Shown: positions 1-7,398, counted from the first letter of the stretch. The stretch is 7,828 nt of DNA from Bacteroidota bacterium (GCA_009937085.1 JAACDD010000165.1:1-7828), one strand, 5' to 3'. Made by a program: numbers and translations. The notes: generated by a model not told the origin, from the sequence alone.

Positions 1-794
1 CCTAAATTAAAGACTTCATAGGCTTCTGTACTTTTGCTTTCCAAAATACGTTCTAATGCTACCACATGTGCCTCTGCCAAATCTACCACATGGATATAAT
101 CTCTAACATTCGTGCCGTCTGAGGTAGGGTAGTCGTTGCCAAAAACAGTTAGTTTTGGATACAATCCCGCTGCAGTTTGCGTAATAAATGGAACTAAATT
201 CTGTGGTTTTCCTAAGGGTAATTCCCCAATGGCAATAGACGGATGTGCCCCAATAGGATTAAAGTAGCGCAGTGAAATTACCCGAAATCCTTCAATGGCA
301 TTTACGGTATCTACTAAAATTTCTTCACCAATTTGTTTGGTGTTCCCATACGGAGACATAGCAGGTTGAACTTTTGCATTTTCGTTAATGGGAAGTTCAG
401 TAGCTTCGCCATAAACAGTACAAGACGAACTAAAGATAAACGGAATAGGTGATGCTGCTTTTTCAACTTCTGCCAATAAATTTAGCATCGACCCTAAGTT
501 ATTTTGGTAGTACGCCACAGGTTTTTGTACGCTTTCTCCAACAGCCTTATATGCCGCAAAATGAATAATTCCTGTAATGTGATGTTGTTGAAACATTTCG
601 GCAACTGCAGCGCCGTTTTGCAGGTTGAGCTCTATAAACGTTGGGCGAATGCCACTAGCTGTTTCTATGCCATCCAAGACTTCAACAGAAGCGTTAGATA
701 AATCATCGACGATCAAGACTTGATGTCCTTTTTCTTGTAAGGCGACTACCGTATGCGATCCAATAAACCCTAAACCTCCTGTAACTAAAATCAT
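1..794 (-). CDS. galE: UDP-glucose 4-epimerase, C-terminus cut by window edge
   Basis: Cytosolic short-chain dehydrogenase/reductase-type epimerase that interconverts UDP-glucose and UDP-galactose (Leloir pathway) with bound NAD; it supplies galactose units for surface glycans. I translated 264 complete codons from the ATG at 794-792. The N-terminus carries the Rossmann motif GGLGFIG (residues 6-12) and the acidic pair D30-D31 that fits NAD ribose binding. The segment SSSCTVYG (122-129) places S124, and SPYGNTK (147-153) places Y149 and K153; these match the catalytic Ser-Tyr-Lys numbering of the E. coli enzyme. RYFNPIGAHPS (176-186) and RDYIHVVDLAEAH (231-243) are further GalE hallmarks. E. 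coli GalE has 338 residues, so about 70-75 C-terminal residues lie outside the window. It follows the DUF885 gene after 41 nt and may be co-transcribed with it. Other SDR sugar epimerases are possible but fit less well. Confidence 0.95.
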   Translation of the reverse strand, partial: MILVTGGLGFIGSHTVVALQEKGHQVLIVDDLSNASVEVLDGIETASGIRPTFIELNLQNGAAVAEMFQQHHITGIIHFAAYKAVGESVQKPVAYYQNNLGSMLNLLAEVEKAASPIPFIFSSSCTVYGEATELPINENAKVQPAMSPYGNTKQIGEEILVDTVNAIEGFRVISLRYFNPIGAHPSIAIGELPLGKPQNLVPFITQTAAGLYPKLTVFGNDYPTSDGTNVRDYIHVVDLAEAHVVALERILESKSTEAYEVFNL

Positions 795-835
795 ATATAT
801 ATATTAAATACTAAAATAAGGATAAAGATGAGAAT

Positions 836-2596
836 TTAGGATGCTGTATTAGCAATCCAAGCGTTAATTTTATCTTCTAACAACGCCAATGGAATACATC
901 CAGACTCTAAAACAATGCGGTGAAATGCACGAATATCAAAAGCATCGCCAAGGGTCTGCTCTGCCAAAGTACGAAGCGCTCTAATTTTTAACTGTCCAAT
1001 TTTATAGGACAACGCCTGTCCTGGATTTGCCATATAGCGTTCTATTTCAGAAATAATGGCGTATTCAGGTTCGGCTTCATTTGCTAAGGAGTAGGCAATG
1101 GCTTGCTCGCGTGTCCAGCCTTTGGTGTGAATGCCCGTATCTACCACCAAGCGAATGGCGCGGTGCATTTCGGCGCTTAACATCCCAAAATATTGATACG
1201 GATCATCATACAAACCCAGTTCTGTTCCCAACGACTCGCAGTACAACGCCCAGCCTTCGCCATAGGCACTGTACCAAAGTGTTTTTCTAAAATCGGGTAG
1301 GGACGCATCTTCTTGTTGCAGCGAAATTTGAAAGTGATGTCCCGGGATGGCTTCGTGTAAAAACAAATCTTCGTCAGAGAAAATATTGTATTCTTTTACA
1401 TTTGGAATTGGCACATAAAAAACACCAGGTCTGGTGCCGTCAAGAGAGCCAGGATTGTAATGTGCTGCTGCTGATTTTTCTCTAAACGCCTCAACCCTTC
1501 GTACTTCAAATGGCGTTTTGGGTTGTAGTTCAAATAAGGCATCTACTTTTGCTTTCATCTTGTCGTGAATAGCATTAAAGTTATCAATAAGCTGTTGTGG
1601 GTCGTCAAACGGCATCAGTTTTGGCAACGTACGGACATGCTCAAAAAAAGCATTTAAATCTCCTTTAAAACCGACCTGTGCTTTGACACGCTCCATTTCA
1701 CTCCGTAAACGCGCAACCTCAGACAGTCCGAGTTGATGGATTTCGTCAGCCGTCATGTCTGTAGTGGTATAAAGTCTGATGGCGTAATTGTAATAATCTT
1801 CTCCAAACGAATAAGCATTAAATCCACTACTGTTGCGCCCCGCCGCTAAATAAGTGCCATCCATAAAATCTGCCAAGTCTTGGTAGGCAGGAATGATTTT
1901 AGCAGTAACCATATCGGCATACGCCGCTGAAAGACTATCTTTTTGCGCTGCCGTAAAATCTTCTGGAAAATTTTTGACAGGCTTATAAAAAATATTTTTA
2001 TCCAAATCGGGTTCGGTCATCGCTTGAAGTTGTGGCACTACTTTTCTGATCAATGATTTTGGAAGCACTACGTCTTGCATAATTCCTTCTTTCATTCGCG
2101 CTTTTGCACTTTTTAGCCATACCACATAATCATCTACACGGGAAAGCCAATTGATGTAATCGTCTACGGTAGCAAAAGGCTGTGCGCTTGAACCCGCTGC
2201 CAATTGCCCCATAGTAAGCTGTAGCGTCCACATTTGGTTTATAGGAAGCAGTTCAGTAGGAAATTCCATGCCCATCAAGTTGGTTTCACATTCCCATCGC
2301 AACACTTTTTTACTGAGTTGTTCTTGCTCATTTAAGTCGTTGGTGTTAATTGAATGAAGTGCTTGGAGTGTTTCGGAATAAAAAGCCTTTTGCGATGCTA
2401 TAACTTCATCGTCAAGGTAGTTTGGTAAATAGTCATTATAGCGCGTATCGCCTTGGAAGGTTGCACTAATGGGGTTCATTTCTAGCGTTTGCTCGTGATA
2501 GCTCTGCATAAGTGTATGTAATTTTTCTTCGGCAGATGGTTGTGTACAACTTGTAAGCAGTACACCTACGAATAGTAAAAAAACAGAAGTTCTCAT
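836..2596 (-). CDS. DUF885-family putative metallopeptidase lipoprotein
   Basis: A 586-residue protein of the DUF885 family (PF05960), whose members are regarded as likely zinc peptidases; the substrate is unknown. The N-terminus is a short lipoprotein signal peptide with lipobox LTSC, giving Cys17 as the lipidated residue. The mature start, CTQPSAEEK, has an acidic pair nearby, loosely like the surface-export signal of Bacteroidota lipoproteins, so surface exposure is possible but unproven. The family signature HEAIPGHH is at 414-421, followed by YGEGWALYCE (445-454), a conserved AEMHRAIRLVVDTGIH stretch (475-490) and NPGQALSYKIG (524-534). The histidines and E415, with a glutamate in the second motif, are the plausible metal site (inference). 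The length is normal for the family and no frame damage is visible. It begins 24 nt after the M48 lipoprotein gene, which suggests co-transcription of two envelope peptidases. Confidence 0.9.
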   Translation of the reverse strand: MRTSVFLLFVGVLLTSCTQPSAEEKLHTLMQSYHEQTLEMNPISATFQGDTRYNDYLPNYLDDEVIASQKAFYSETLQALHSINTNDLNEQEQLSKKVLRWECETNLMGMEFPTELLPINQMWTLQLTMGQLAAGSSAQPFATVDDYINWLSRVDDYVVWLKSAKARMKEGIMQDVVLPKSLIRKVVPQLQAMTEPDLDKNIFYKPVKNFPEDFTAAQKDSLSAAYADMVTAKIIPAYQDLADFMDGTYLAAGRNSSGFNAYSFGEDYYNYAIRLYTTTDMTADEIHQLGLSEVARLRSEMERVKAQVGFKGDLNAFFEHVRTLPKLMPFDDPQQLIDNFNAIHDKMKAKVDALFELQPKTPFEVRRVEAFREKSAAAHYNPGSLDGTRPGVFYVPIPNVKEYNIFSDEDLFLHEAIPGHHFQISLQQEDASLPDFRKTLWYSAYGEGWALYCESLGTELGLYDDPYQYFGMLSAEMHRAIRLVVDTGIHTKGWTREQAIAYSLANEAEPEYAIISEIERYMANPGQALSYKIGQLKIRALRTLAEQTLGDAFDIRAFHRIVLESGCIPLALLEDKINAWIANTAS

Positions 2597-2620
2597 AAGA
2601 TTGATTTATAGGTTAATTAA

Positions 2621-3442
2621 TTAATGCGCAACCGCAGTTGCATTGATTTGTATGGCTAGTGCCTTGGCTCCGGGTATCCAGCTTTGTAAGTTAGCAATTC
2701 TGCGGACTTCGCTAGGGTGTGTGCTTAAAAACTCGGGTTGACTGCCCTTTGACTGTGCTTTCATACGTTCCCATAATTTGGGTGCCTCTTCTGGGTTATA
2801 ACCTGCAATGGTCATAAGTTCTAATCCAATTTTATCGGCTTCGCTTTCGTGCTTTCTACTAAACGGCAACATACCACCAAGAGTTGTGCCAACACCATAG
2901 GCCATCATAATTTGTTGTTGCTTTTGCGCATCTTGATTTTTGGCAGCTTCGGATGTAATAATGCTACCTGCTTGCTGTACAATGCTAAGGCTCATACGTT
3001 GTGCGCCATGGTCGGCTAAAGCGTGCGCTACTTCATGTCCCATAATGGCAGCTATGCCATCGGGGTTTGCTGCAATGGGCATAATTCCCGTGTAGAATAC
3101 AATTTTACCGCCAGGCATACACCAAGCATTTACTTGCTTGTTTTTTACCAAGTTATACTCCCAATTGTAGTCATTTAACATATTGGGCTGGCCTTTGTAA
3201 TTGAAATAAATTTGCGCTGCACGGGCAATATCTTCCCCAATGGATTTTACCAAATCTGCTTCTTTGGTGTTGGTTACCACCTCGTTTTCATTTATAAACG
3301 ATTGGTATTGTTGTAACGACGTAGCAAAGAGCTGCTTGTTGTCACCAAAAAAATTAAGGGTTTTTTTACCTGTAAGTACGTTGGTTTTACACCCTAAAAA
3401 CACCAGAAATACAGCAATAATAAAGGGCTGTGTTTTCATCAT
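2621..3442 (-). CDS. M48-family zinc metalloprotease lipoprotein (LoiP/YcaL-like)
   Basis: A 273-residue M48 peptidase probably anchored in the envelope, where relatives such as E. coli LoiP and BepA act in outer-membrane protein quality control. The signal peptide ends in lipobox FLGC, giving Cys18 as the lipidation site; the mature start KTNVLTGKKTLN has no acidic residues, so a periplasm-facing location seems more likely than surface display (inference). The zinc motif HEVAH is at 136-140. The downstream HESEAD (198-203) supplies the third ligand, E201, and D203. STHPSEVRR (240-248) is the usual C-terminal family motif. There are two consecutive ATG codons (3442 and 3439); I take the first, but the second is equally possible. 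There is no transmembrane bundle as in HtpX, so the protein is of the soluble lipoprotein subgroup. It lies 50 nt after rpe and 24 nt before the DUF885 gene. Confidence 0.93.
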   Translation of the reverse strand: MMKTQPFIIAVFLVFLGCKTNVLTGKKTLNFFGDNKQLFATSLQQYQSFINENEVVTNTKEADLVKSIGEDIARAAQIYFNYKGQPNMLNDYNWEYNLVKNKQVNAWCMPGGKIVFYTGIMPIAANPDGIAAIMGHEVAHALADHGAQRMSLSIVQQAGSIITSEAAKNQDAQKQQQIMMAYGVGTTLGGMLPFSRKHESEADKIGLELMTIAGYNPEEAPKLWERMKAQSKGSQPEFLSTHPSEVRRIANLQSWIPGAKALAIQINATAVAH

Positions 3443-3448
3443 AATAAA

Positions 3449-3480
3449 GATTTGATTTTCTAAAATTAAGAAAATAAATC
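3449..3480 (-). other. Stem-loop between rpe and the M48 gene
   Basis: On the minus strand the arms ATTTTCT (3475-3469) and AGAAAAT (3461-3455) pair over a 7-nt loop. The outer arms GATTT (3480-3476) and AAATC (3453-3449) extend the stem to 12 pairs with one bulged base at 3454. It is very AT-rich and is followed only by a weak pyrimidine stretch (TCTTTATT), then the M48 start codon 7 nt after the hairpin. It might be a partial terminator, a processing site or a structure limiting access to the M48 start; it could also be chance pairing in AT-rich DNA. Confidence 0.4.
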
Positions 3481-3492
3481 GTTTACTACGAA

Positions 3493-4155
3493 TTAAGTGT
3501 TTGCGATAGTACGTAAATTGGAAATAGTTTCTGAAGGATTTTCAGACTTAAACACAAAGCTACCTGCCACAAGCACATCTGCACCAGCTTGTACGAGAGC
3601 TGCAGCGTTTTTAGATGTGACGCCACCGTCAATTTCAATCATGACTTCCGCATTTTTAGCATTCGCTAACTCGCGTAGTCGACGGACTTTATCATAAGTA
3701 TTTTCTATAAATTGTTGCCCACCAAAACCTGGATTTACGCTCATAACACAAATTAAATCCAAATCTGAAATAACCTCTTCCACAACTGAAATAGGGGTGT
3801 GTGGATTTAGTGCTACACCAGCTTTCATCCCTGTAGACTTAATTGCTTGAACCGTACGATGCAGGTGCGTACAAGCCTCTGCGTGAACGGTAAGTACGGC
3901 TGCGCCCAAATCGGCAAATGTTTGAATGTAGCGGTCAGGGTCAACAATCATCAAATGCACATCAAGTGGTTTTTTGGCGTGCTGTGCCATTGCTTTAAGA
4001 ACAGGCATCCCAAACGAAATATTTGGAACAAAAATACCGTCCATAATGTCCATGTGAAACCAGTCTGCTTGACTTTGATTAACCACCTGTACATCACGTT
4101 CCAAATTGGCAAAATCTGCCGCCAACATGGAAGGTGCAATTTTGATATTTCCCAT
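3493..4155 (-). CDS. rpe: Ribulose-phosphate 3-epimerase
   Basis: Cytosolic TIM-barrel enzyme that interconverts D-ribulose 5-phosphate and D-xylulose 5-phosphate in the non-oxidative pentose phosphate pathway. The 220-residue length is typical. IAPSMLAADF (6-15) is the N-terminal signature with S9. HMDIMDG (34-40) provides H34 and D36, DVHLMI (65-70) provides H67, and EIDGGV (174-179) provides D176; these are the metal ligands and the two catalytic aspartates. MSVNPGFGGQ (138-147) is the mobile phosphate-binding loop, and VAGSFVF (196-202) the second phosphate site. The start ATG at 4155-4153 shares its first base with the rpoD stop (TAATG on the minus strand), which suits translational coupling by reinitiation and also supports this start. 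I see nothing abnormal in the protein. Confidence 0.98.
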   Translation of the reverse strand: MGNIKIAPSMLAADFANLERDVQVVNQSQADWFHMDIMDGIFVPNISFGMPVLKAMAQHAKKPLDVHLMIVDPDRYIQTFADLGAAVLTVHAEACTHLHRTVQAIKSTGMKAGVALNPHTPISVVEEVISDLDLICVMSVNPGFGGQQFIENTYDKVRRLRELANAKNAEVMIEIDGGVTSKNAAALVQAGADVLVAGSFVFKSENPSETISNLRTIANT

Positions 4156-5018
4156 TATCCTAAATAGGTTTTTAATATTTTACTTCTTGATGTATGCTTT
4201 AATCTTCGGATGGCTTTTTCTTTGATTTGACGCACACGTTCGCGTGTAAGGTCAAAGGTTTCGCCAATCTCTTCTAGTGTCATAGGATGTTGATTCCCAA
4301 GGCCGAAGTACAAACGCACTACATCAGCTTCTCGAGGAGTCAGTGTTTCGAGTGCACGTTCAATTTCAGTACGCAACGATTCATGCATTAACGTTCTATC
4401 TGGGTTTGGCGATTCGCCAGAACGCAAGACGTCATATAAGTTAGAATCTTCTCCTTCAACAAGTGGTGCATCCATCGATACGTGACGTCCTGAGTTTTTC
4501 ATCGACTCTTTAACGTCAGAAACGGTCATGTCCAATTCCTTAGCGATTTCTTCTGCTGAAGGTACACGCTCATGCGCTTGCTCCAAAAACGCGTAGGTTT
4601 TATTGATTTTATTAATTGACCCAATTTTATTTAGCGGCAAGCGTACAATTCTAGACTGCTCTGCAAGGGCTTGTAAAATAGATTGTCTAATCCACCAAAC
4701 AGCGTAAGAGATAAATTTAAATCCACGTGTTTCGTCAAAACGTTTTGCGGCTTTTATAAGTCCCAAGTTTCCTTCGTTAATAAGATCGGGAAGGGTAAGT
4801 CCTTGGTTTTGGTATTGTTTTGCTACAGACACCACAAACCTAAGGTTTGCCTTAGTTAGTTTTTCCAAAGCAATTTGGTCACCTGCCTTAATACGCTGCG
4901 CCAATTCCACTTCCATTTCGGCCGTAATAAGATCGACTTTTCCAATTTCTTGAAGGTATTTATCTAGCGATGCAGTTTCACGATTCGTAACCTGCTTGGT
5001 GATTTTCAGCTGTCTCAT
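4155..5018 (-). CDS. rpoD: Primary RNA polymerase sigma factor, Bacteroidota type
   Basis: Sigma-70 group 1 factor that directs RNA polymerase to housekeeping promoters. The 287 residues contain region 1.2 (about 16-50), region 2 (about 50-123) with DLINEGNLGLIKAAKRFD (78-95) and the melting and -10 recognition segment FISYAVWWIRQSILQALAEQ (102-121), region 3 (about 124-205) including the SMDAPLVEGED segment (181-191), and region 4 (about 222-280) with the -35 helix-turn-helix, from MTLEEIGETFD (246-256) into LTRERVRQIKEKAIRR (257-272). Acidic region 1.1 and the large non-conserved insertion of E. coli RpoD are absent; this is normal for Bacteroidota primary sigma factors, which read TTTG/TAnnTTTG promoters. 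The gene follows the pnp terminator, so it should have its own promoter within 5019-5083 or depend on read-through. A paralogous group 2 sigma is possible, but the sequence and the setting favour the primary factor (also called sigA). Confidence 0.95.
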   Translation of the reverse strand: MRQLKITKQVTNRETASLDKYLQEIGKVDLITAEMEVELAQRIKAGDQIALEKLTKANLRFVVSVAKQYQNQGLTLPDLINEGNLGLIKAAKRFDETRGFKFISYAVWWIRQSILQALAEQSRIVRLPLNKIGSINKINKTYAFLEQAHERVPSAEEIAKELDMTVSDVKESMKNSGRHVSMDAPLVEGEDSNLYDVLRSGESPNPDRTLMHESLRTEIERALETLTPREADVVRLYFGLGNQHPMTLEEIGETFDLTRERVRQIKEKAIRRLKHTSRSKILKTYLG

Positions 5019-5053
5019 TTGCTTTGAATTGTATGATTGTTATGTATTATACG

Positions 5054-5081
5054 TTTAATGACCACTTAAGGTTACATTAAA
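5054..5081. promoter_or_regulatory. Imperfect dyad upstream of rpoD
   Basis: The arms TTTAATG (5054-5060) and CATTAAA (5075-5081) are exact inverted repeats, and the inner ACC (5061-5063) and GGT (5070-5072) also pair, leaving a 6-nt centre and two unpaired bases at 5073-5074. It lies in the 65 nt between the end of the pnp terminator and the rpoD start, where an rpoD promoter would have to be. It could be an operator or a leader hairpin. I could not identify a convincing TAnnTTTG box here, so the role is undetermined. Confidence 0.35.
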
Positions 5082-5083
5082 TC

Positions 5084-5118
5084 AAAAAAAAATCCGCTAA
5101 AATATTTTTAGCGGATTT
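5084..5118 (-). terminator. Intrinsic terminator after pnp
   Basis: Read on the minus strand, the arm AAATCCGCTAAAA (5118-5106) pairs perfectly over 13 bp with TTTTAGCGGATTT (5102-5090) around a 3-nt loop (5105-5103). The transcript then runs into an unbroken tract of nine T (5092-5084, partly overlapping the stem end). It begins 22 nt after the pnp stop codon. This is a textbook Rho-independent terminator and marks the end of the rpsO-pnp transcript, separating it from rpoD. On the plus strand no T-tract follows, so it should act mainly in one direction. Confidence 0.92.
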
Positions 5119-5140
5119 GTTGTTTTAAAAGGAGGATGAA

Positions 5141-7345
5141 TTAGTCGCGTTTTGGACGTCTATTATTTCCACCACCTCTTCTTTTATCTCTATCTCCACT
5201 AGGACGAGGCTTGCGTTCTATATAACCTTCAGGTTTTTCTAAAAGTGCTTTGCGCGATACTTTTTCTTTTCGAGTACGCGGATCAACACCAAAGTATTTT
5301 ACCTCAAACACGTCGTTCATGTTTACAACATCAGTTACGTTTTCGGTACGTTCCCAAGCCAACTCACTCACGTGTAGCAACACTTCGTTTCCAGGAGCAT
5401 CGGTGTATTCTACCACAGCGCCGAATTCCAAAATTTTGATGACCTGTACTTCGTACACTTCACCTACTTCTGGCTTAAACATAAGCGCGTCTATTCGTGC
5501 TTGAACTTGATCGATTCCTTCTGCACCTGTACCTAAAATTTCCACGATACCTTCTCCAGTATCAGGGTCTTCGTTGATAACAATCGTGGTGTTGGTTTCT
5601 TTCTGTAATTCTTGAATTACTTTACCACCACTACCAATAATTGCACCAATATATTCGTTTGGAACAGTACGCATCACCATTTTTGGTGCATGCTCTTTTA
5701 CATCTACAGCAGGAGCATCAATAGTATCTGTAAGTTTCTCTAAAATATGTAAACGACCATCACGCGCTTGCTTTAGTGCCTGAATCAAAATATCATAAGA
5801 AAGTCCTTTGACTTTGATGTCCATTTGACATGCTGTGATACCATTTTCAGTTCCAGTGACCTTAAAGTCCATATCACCAAGGTGATCTTCATCACCTAAA
5901 ATATCAGAAAGTACAGCAAAACGCTCACCGTCAGATATAAGCCCCATGGCAATTCCCGAAACAGGATTGCTTATTTGAACACCTGCATCCATCAGCGCCA
6001 TGGTACCGGCACAAACCGTTGCCATAGAAGAGGAACCATTAGATTCCAATACTTCTGAAACAACACGTACAGTATAAGGACAATCGTCTGGCATTACTTT
6101 TTTAAGTGCGCGCTGCGCAAGATTTCCGTGTCCTACTTCTCTACGTGATGTACCACGTAATGGACGTGCTTCACCTGTACAGAATGGAGGGAAATTGTAA
6201 TGCAAATAGAAATTTTCTTCGCCTTGTTCTGTTGGCAAGTCAATAATATTCGCTTCTCTTGACGTACCAAGAGTCACGGTAGCTAAAGCTTGCGTTTCAC
6301 CTCGTGTAAATACAGACGAACCGTGTGTAGAAGGTAAGTAATCTACCTCACACCAAATCGGTCTGATATCTGTTGTTTTACGTCCATCTAAGCGAATGCC
6401 TTCTGCAAGTACTAATTCACGAACCGCTTCTTTTTGCGCTTTGCCAAAGTATTTGCCAATTAGTTTGCCATTTTCTTCCAATTCTTCTTCCGAAAATGTT
6501 GCTAGTAAAGCCTCTTTTACTTCTCCAAAAGCAACGCCACGTTCTTGTTTAGAACTACCTTCTTTTGCTATGTCATAGCATTTTTGGTAGGCAAAGTCGT
6601 GTACTTTTTGTTGCAATTCTTCGTCGCTAGCTTCGGCTTCGTATTCACGTGTTTCTTTTTTGCCTACGGCTTCTGCTAACTCAATTTGCGCAGCAACTTC
6701 CTTTTTGATGGCTTCGTGTCCAAAGCGAATGGCATCTGCCATAACTTCTTCAGAAATCTCATCAAACTCGCCTTCAACCATAGTAACCGAATCTGCACTG
6801 GCACCAATCATGATGTCAACATTAGATTCTTTAAGTTGTTCTTTACTAGGGTTTATGATAAAACGACCATCAATTTGTCCTACACGTACTTCTGAAATTG
6901 GATATTCAAAAGGAATGTCAGAAAGTTGAATAACGGTCGAGGCAGCCAAACCTGCTAATGCATCGGGCATAACTGTTTCGTCATGCGACATAAGCTGGAT
7001 CATGACCTGTGTTTCGGCATGGTAATCTTTTGGAAAAAGAGGACGCAATACACGGTCAACCAATCGCATGGTTAAAACTTCTTCATTGCTGGGTCTTGCT
7101 TCGCGCTTAAAGAAACCACCTGGGAATCGTCCTGCGGCAGCAAATTTTTCACGATAATCTACGGTTAAAGGTAGAAAGTCTACAGGGGAAGCTTGTCGTG
7201 CAGAAACAACGGTTGCTAATAGCATACAGTTTCCACTTCTTACGACAACAGAGCCGTCAGCTTGCTTGGCAAGCTTGCCTGTTTCGAGTGTTATAGTACG
7301 GCCATCGCCTAAATCAATAGTCGAGGTATGTACGTTGGGTATCAT
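5141..7345 (-). CDS. pnp: Polynucleotide phosphorylase (PNPase)
   Basis: Trimeric 3'-5' exoribonuclease that degrades RNA phosphorolytically to nucleoside diphosphates and can add tails in reverse; a core mRNA-turnover enzyme. The 734 residues show RNase PH domain 1 (about 10-145, with the RNA-contact loop GGFFKRE at 75-81), a helical domain (about 150-310), RNase PH domain 2 (about 318-550), a KH domain (about 555-620, GxxG loop IIGSGGK at 569-575) and an S1 domain (about 626-697). Phosphate-site residues are in NGSSSMATVCAG (436-447), and the catalytic aspartates D487 and D493 lie in GDEDHLGDMDFKV (484-496), one residue offset from E. coli D486/D492. The C-terminus after residue 710 is a basic Arg/Gly-rich tail ending in NNRRPKRD, probably disordered and RNA-binding. 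The start MIPNVHTSTIDLGDGR matches related enzymes. It lies 92 nt after rpsO and ends in a strong terminator. Confidence 0.98.
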   Translation of the reverse strand: MIPNVHTSTIDLGDGRTITLETGKLAKQADGSVVVRSGNCMLLATVVSARQASPVDFLPLTVDYREKFAAAGRFPGGFFKREARPSNEEVLTMRLVDRVLRPLFPKDYHAETQVMIQLMSHDETVMPDALAGLAASTVIQLSDIPFEYPISEVRVGQIDGRFIINPSKEQLKESNVDIMIGASADSVTMVEGEFDEISEEVMADAIRFGHEAIKKEVAAQIELAEAVGKKETREYEAEASDEELQQKVHDFAYQKCYDIAKEGSSKQERGVAFGEVKEALLATFSEEELEENGKLIGKYFGKAQKEAVRELVLAEGIRLDGRKTTDIRPIWCEVDYLPSTHGSSVFTRGETQALATVTLGTSREANIIDLPTEQGEENFYLHYNFPPFCTGEARPLRGTSRREVGHGNLAQRALKKVMPDDCPYTVRVVSEVLESNGSSSMATVCAGTMALMDAGVQISNPVSGIAMGLISDGERFAVLSDILGDEDHLGDMDFKVTGTENGITACQMDIKVKGLSYDILIQALKQARDGRLHILEKLTDTIDAPAVDVKEHAPKMVMRTVPNEYIGAIIGSGGKVIQELQKETNTTIVINEDPDTGEGIVEILGTGAEGIDQVQARIDALMFKPEVGEVYEVQVIKILEFGAVVEYTDAPGNEVLLHVSELAWERTENVTDVVNMNDVFEVKYFGVDPRTRKEKVSRKALLEKPEGYIERKPRPSGDRDKRRGGGNNRRPKRD

Positions 7346-7365
7346 ACGTTTTTATTTTAAAGTTA

Positions 7366-7398
7366 GTATCTGTTGTGTTGTGTTGTGGTCGTAGATAC
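7366..7398 (-). repeat. Pentamer repeat inside an inverted repeat, pnp leader
   Basis: The plus strand has three tandem TGTTG units (7371-7385), read as CAACA on the mRNA. The tract is flanked by GTATCT (7366-7371) and AGATAC (7393-7398), exact 6-bp inverted repeats, so the mRNA could form a short stem holding a CA-rich, largely unstructured loop of about 21 nt. The left arm ends about 20 nt before the pnp start codon. It may be a protein-binding or regulatory element; E. coli pnp is known to be autoregulated through its leader, but by a different structure. Confidence 0.45.

Noticed and set aside
504..701. Plus-strand open frame of 65 codons opposite galE
   Set aside because: It is a shadow frame of galE codons, whose catalytic motifs on the minus strand are intact.
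3847..4167. Plus-strand open frame of 106 codons opposite rpe
   Set aside because: It is antisense to a fully conserved rpe gene, with a Cys/His/Asn-rich composition and no signal, motif or promoter of its own.
5046..5051. TATAAT on the minus strand before rpoD as an E. coli-type -10 box
   Set aside because: No matching -35 hexamer lies 16-18 nt upstream, and the Bacteroidota sigma factor uses TAnnTTTG rather than TATAAT; AT-rich DNA gives such matches by chance.
5127..5144. Plus-strand AAAAGGAGG followed by ATG, like a strong ribosome binding site
   Set aside because: The frame is ATG AAT TAG, only two codons, and it points against the surrounding transcription. Bacteroidota rarely use Shine-Dalgarno sites, so this looks like chance.
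6396..6929. Plus-strand open frames of 60-89 codons opposite pnp
   Set aside because: They lie wholly inside the conserved pnp coding sequence, are Ser/Ala-rich shadows of its codons and have no recognisable family features.
7358..7365. TAACTTTA on the minus strand as a pnp promoter -7 box
   Set aside because: It matches five of the six fixed consensus positions but has no TTG at the expected distance and would leave a leader of only a few bases; too weak to annotate.
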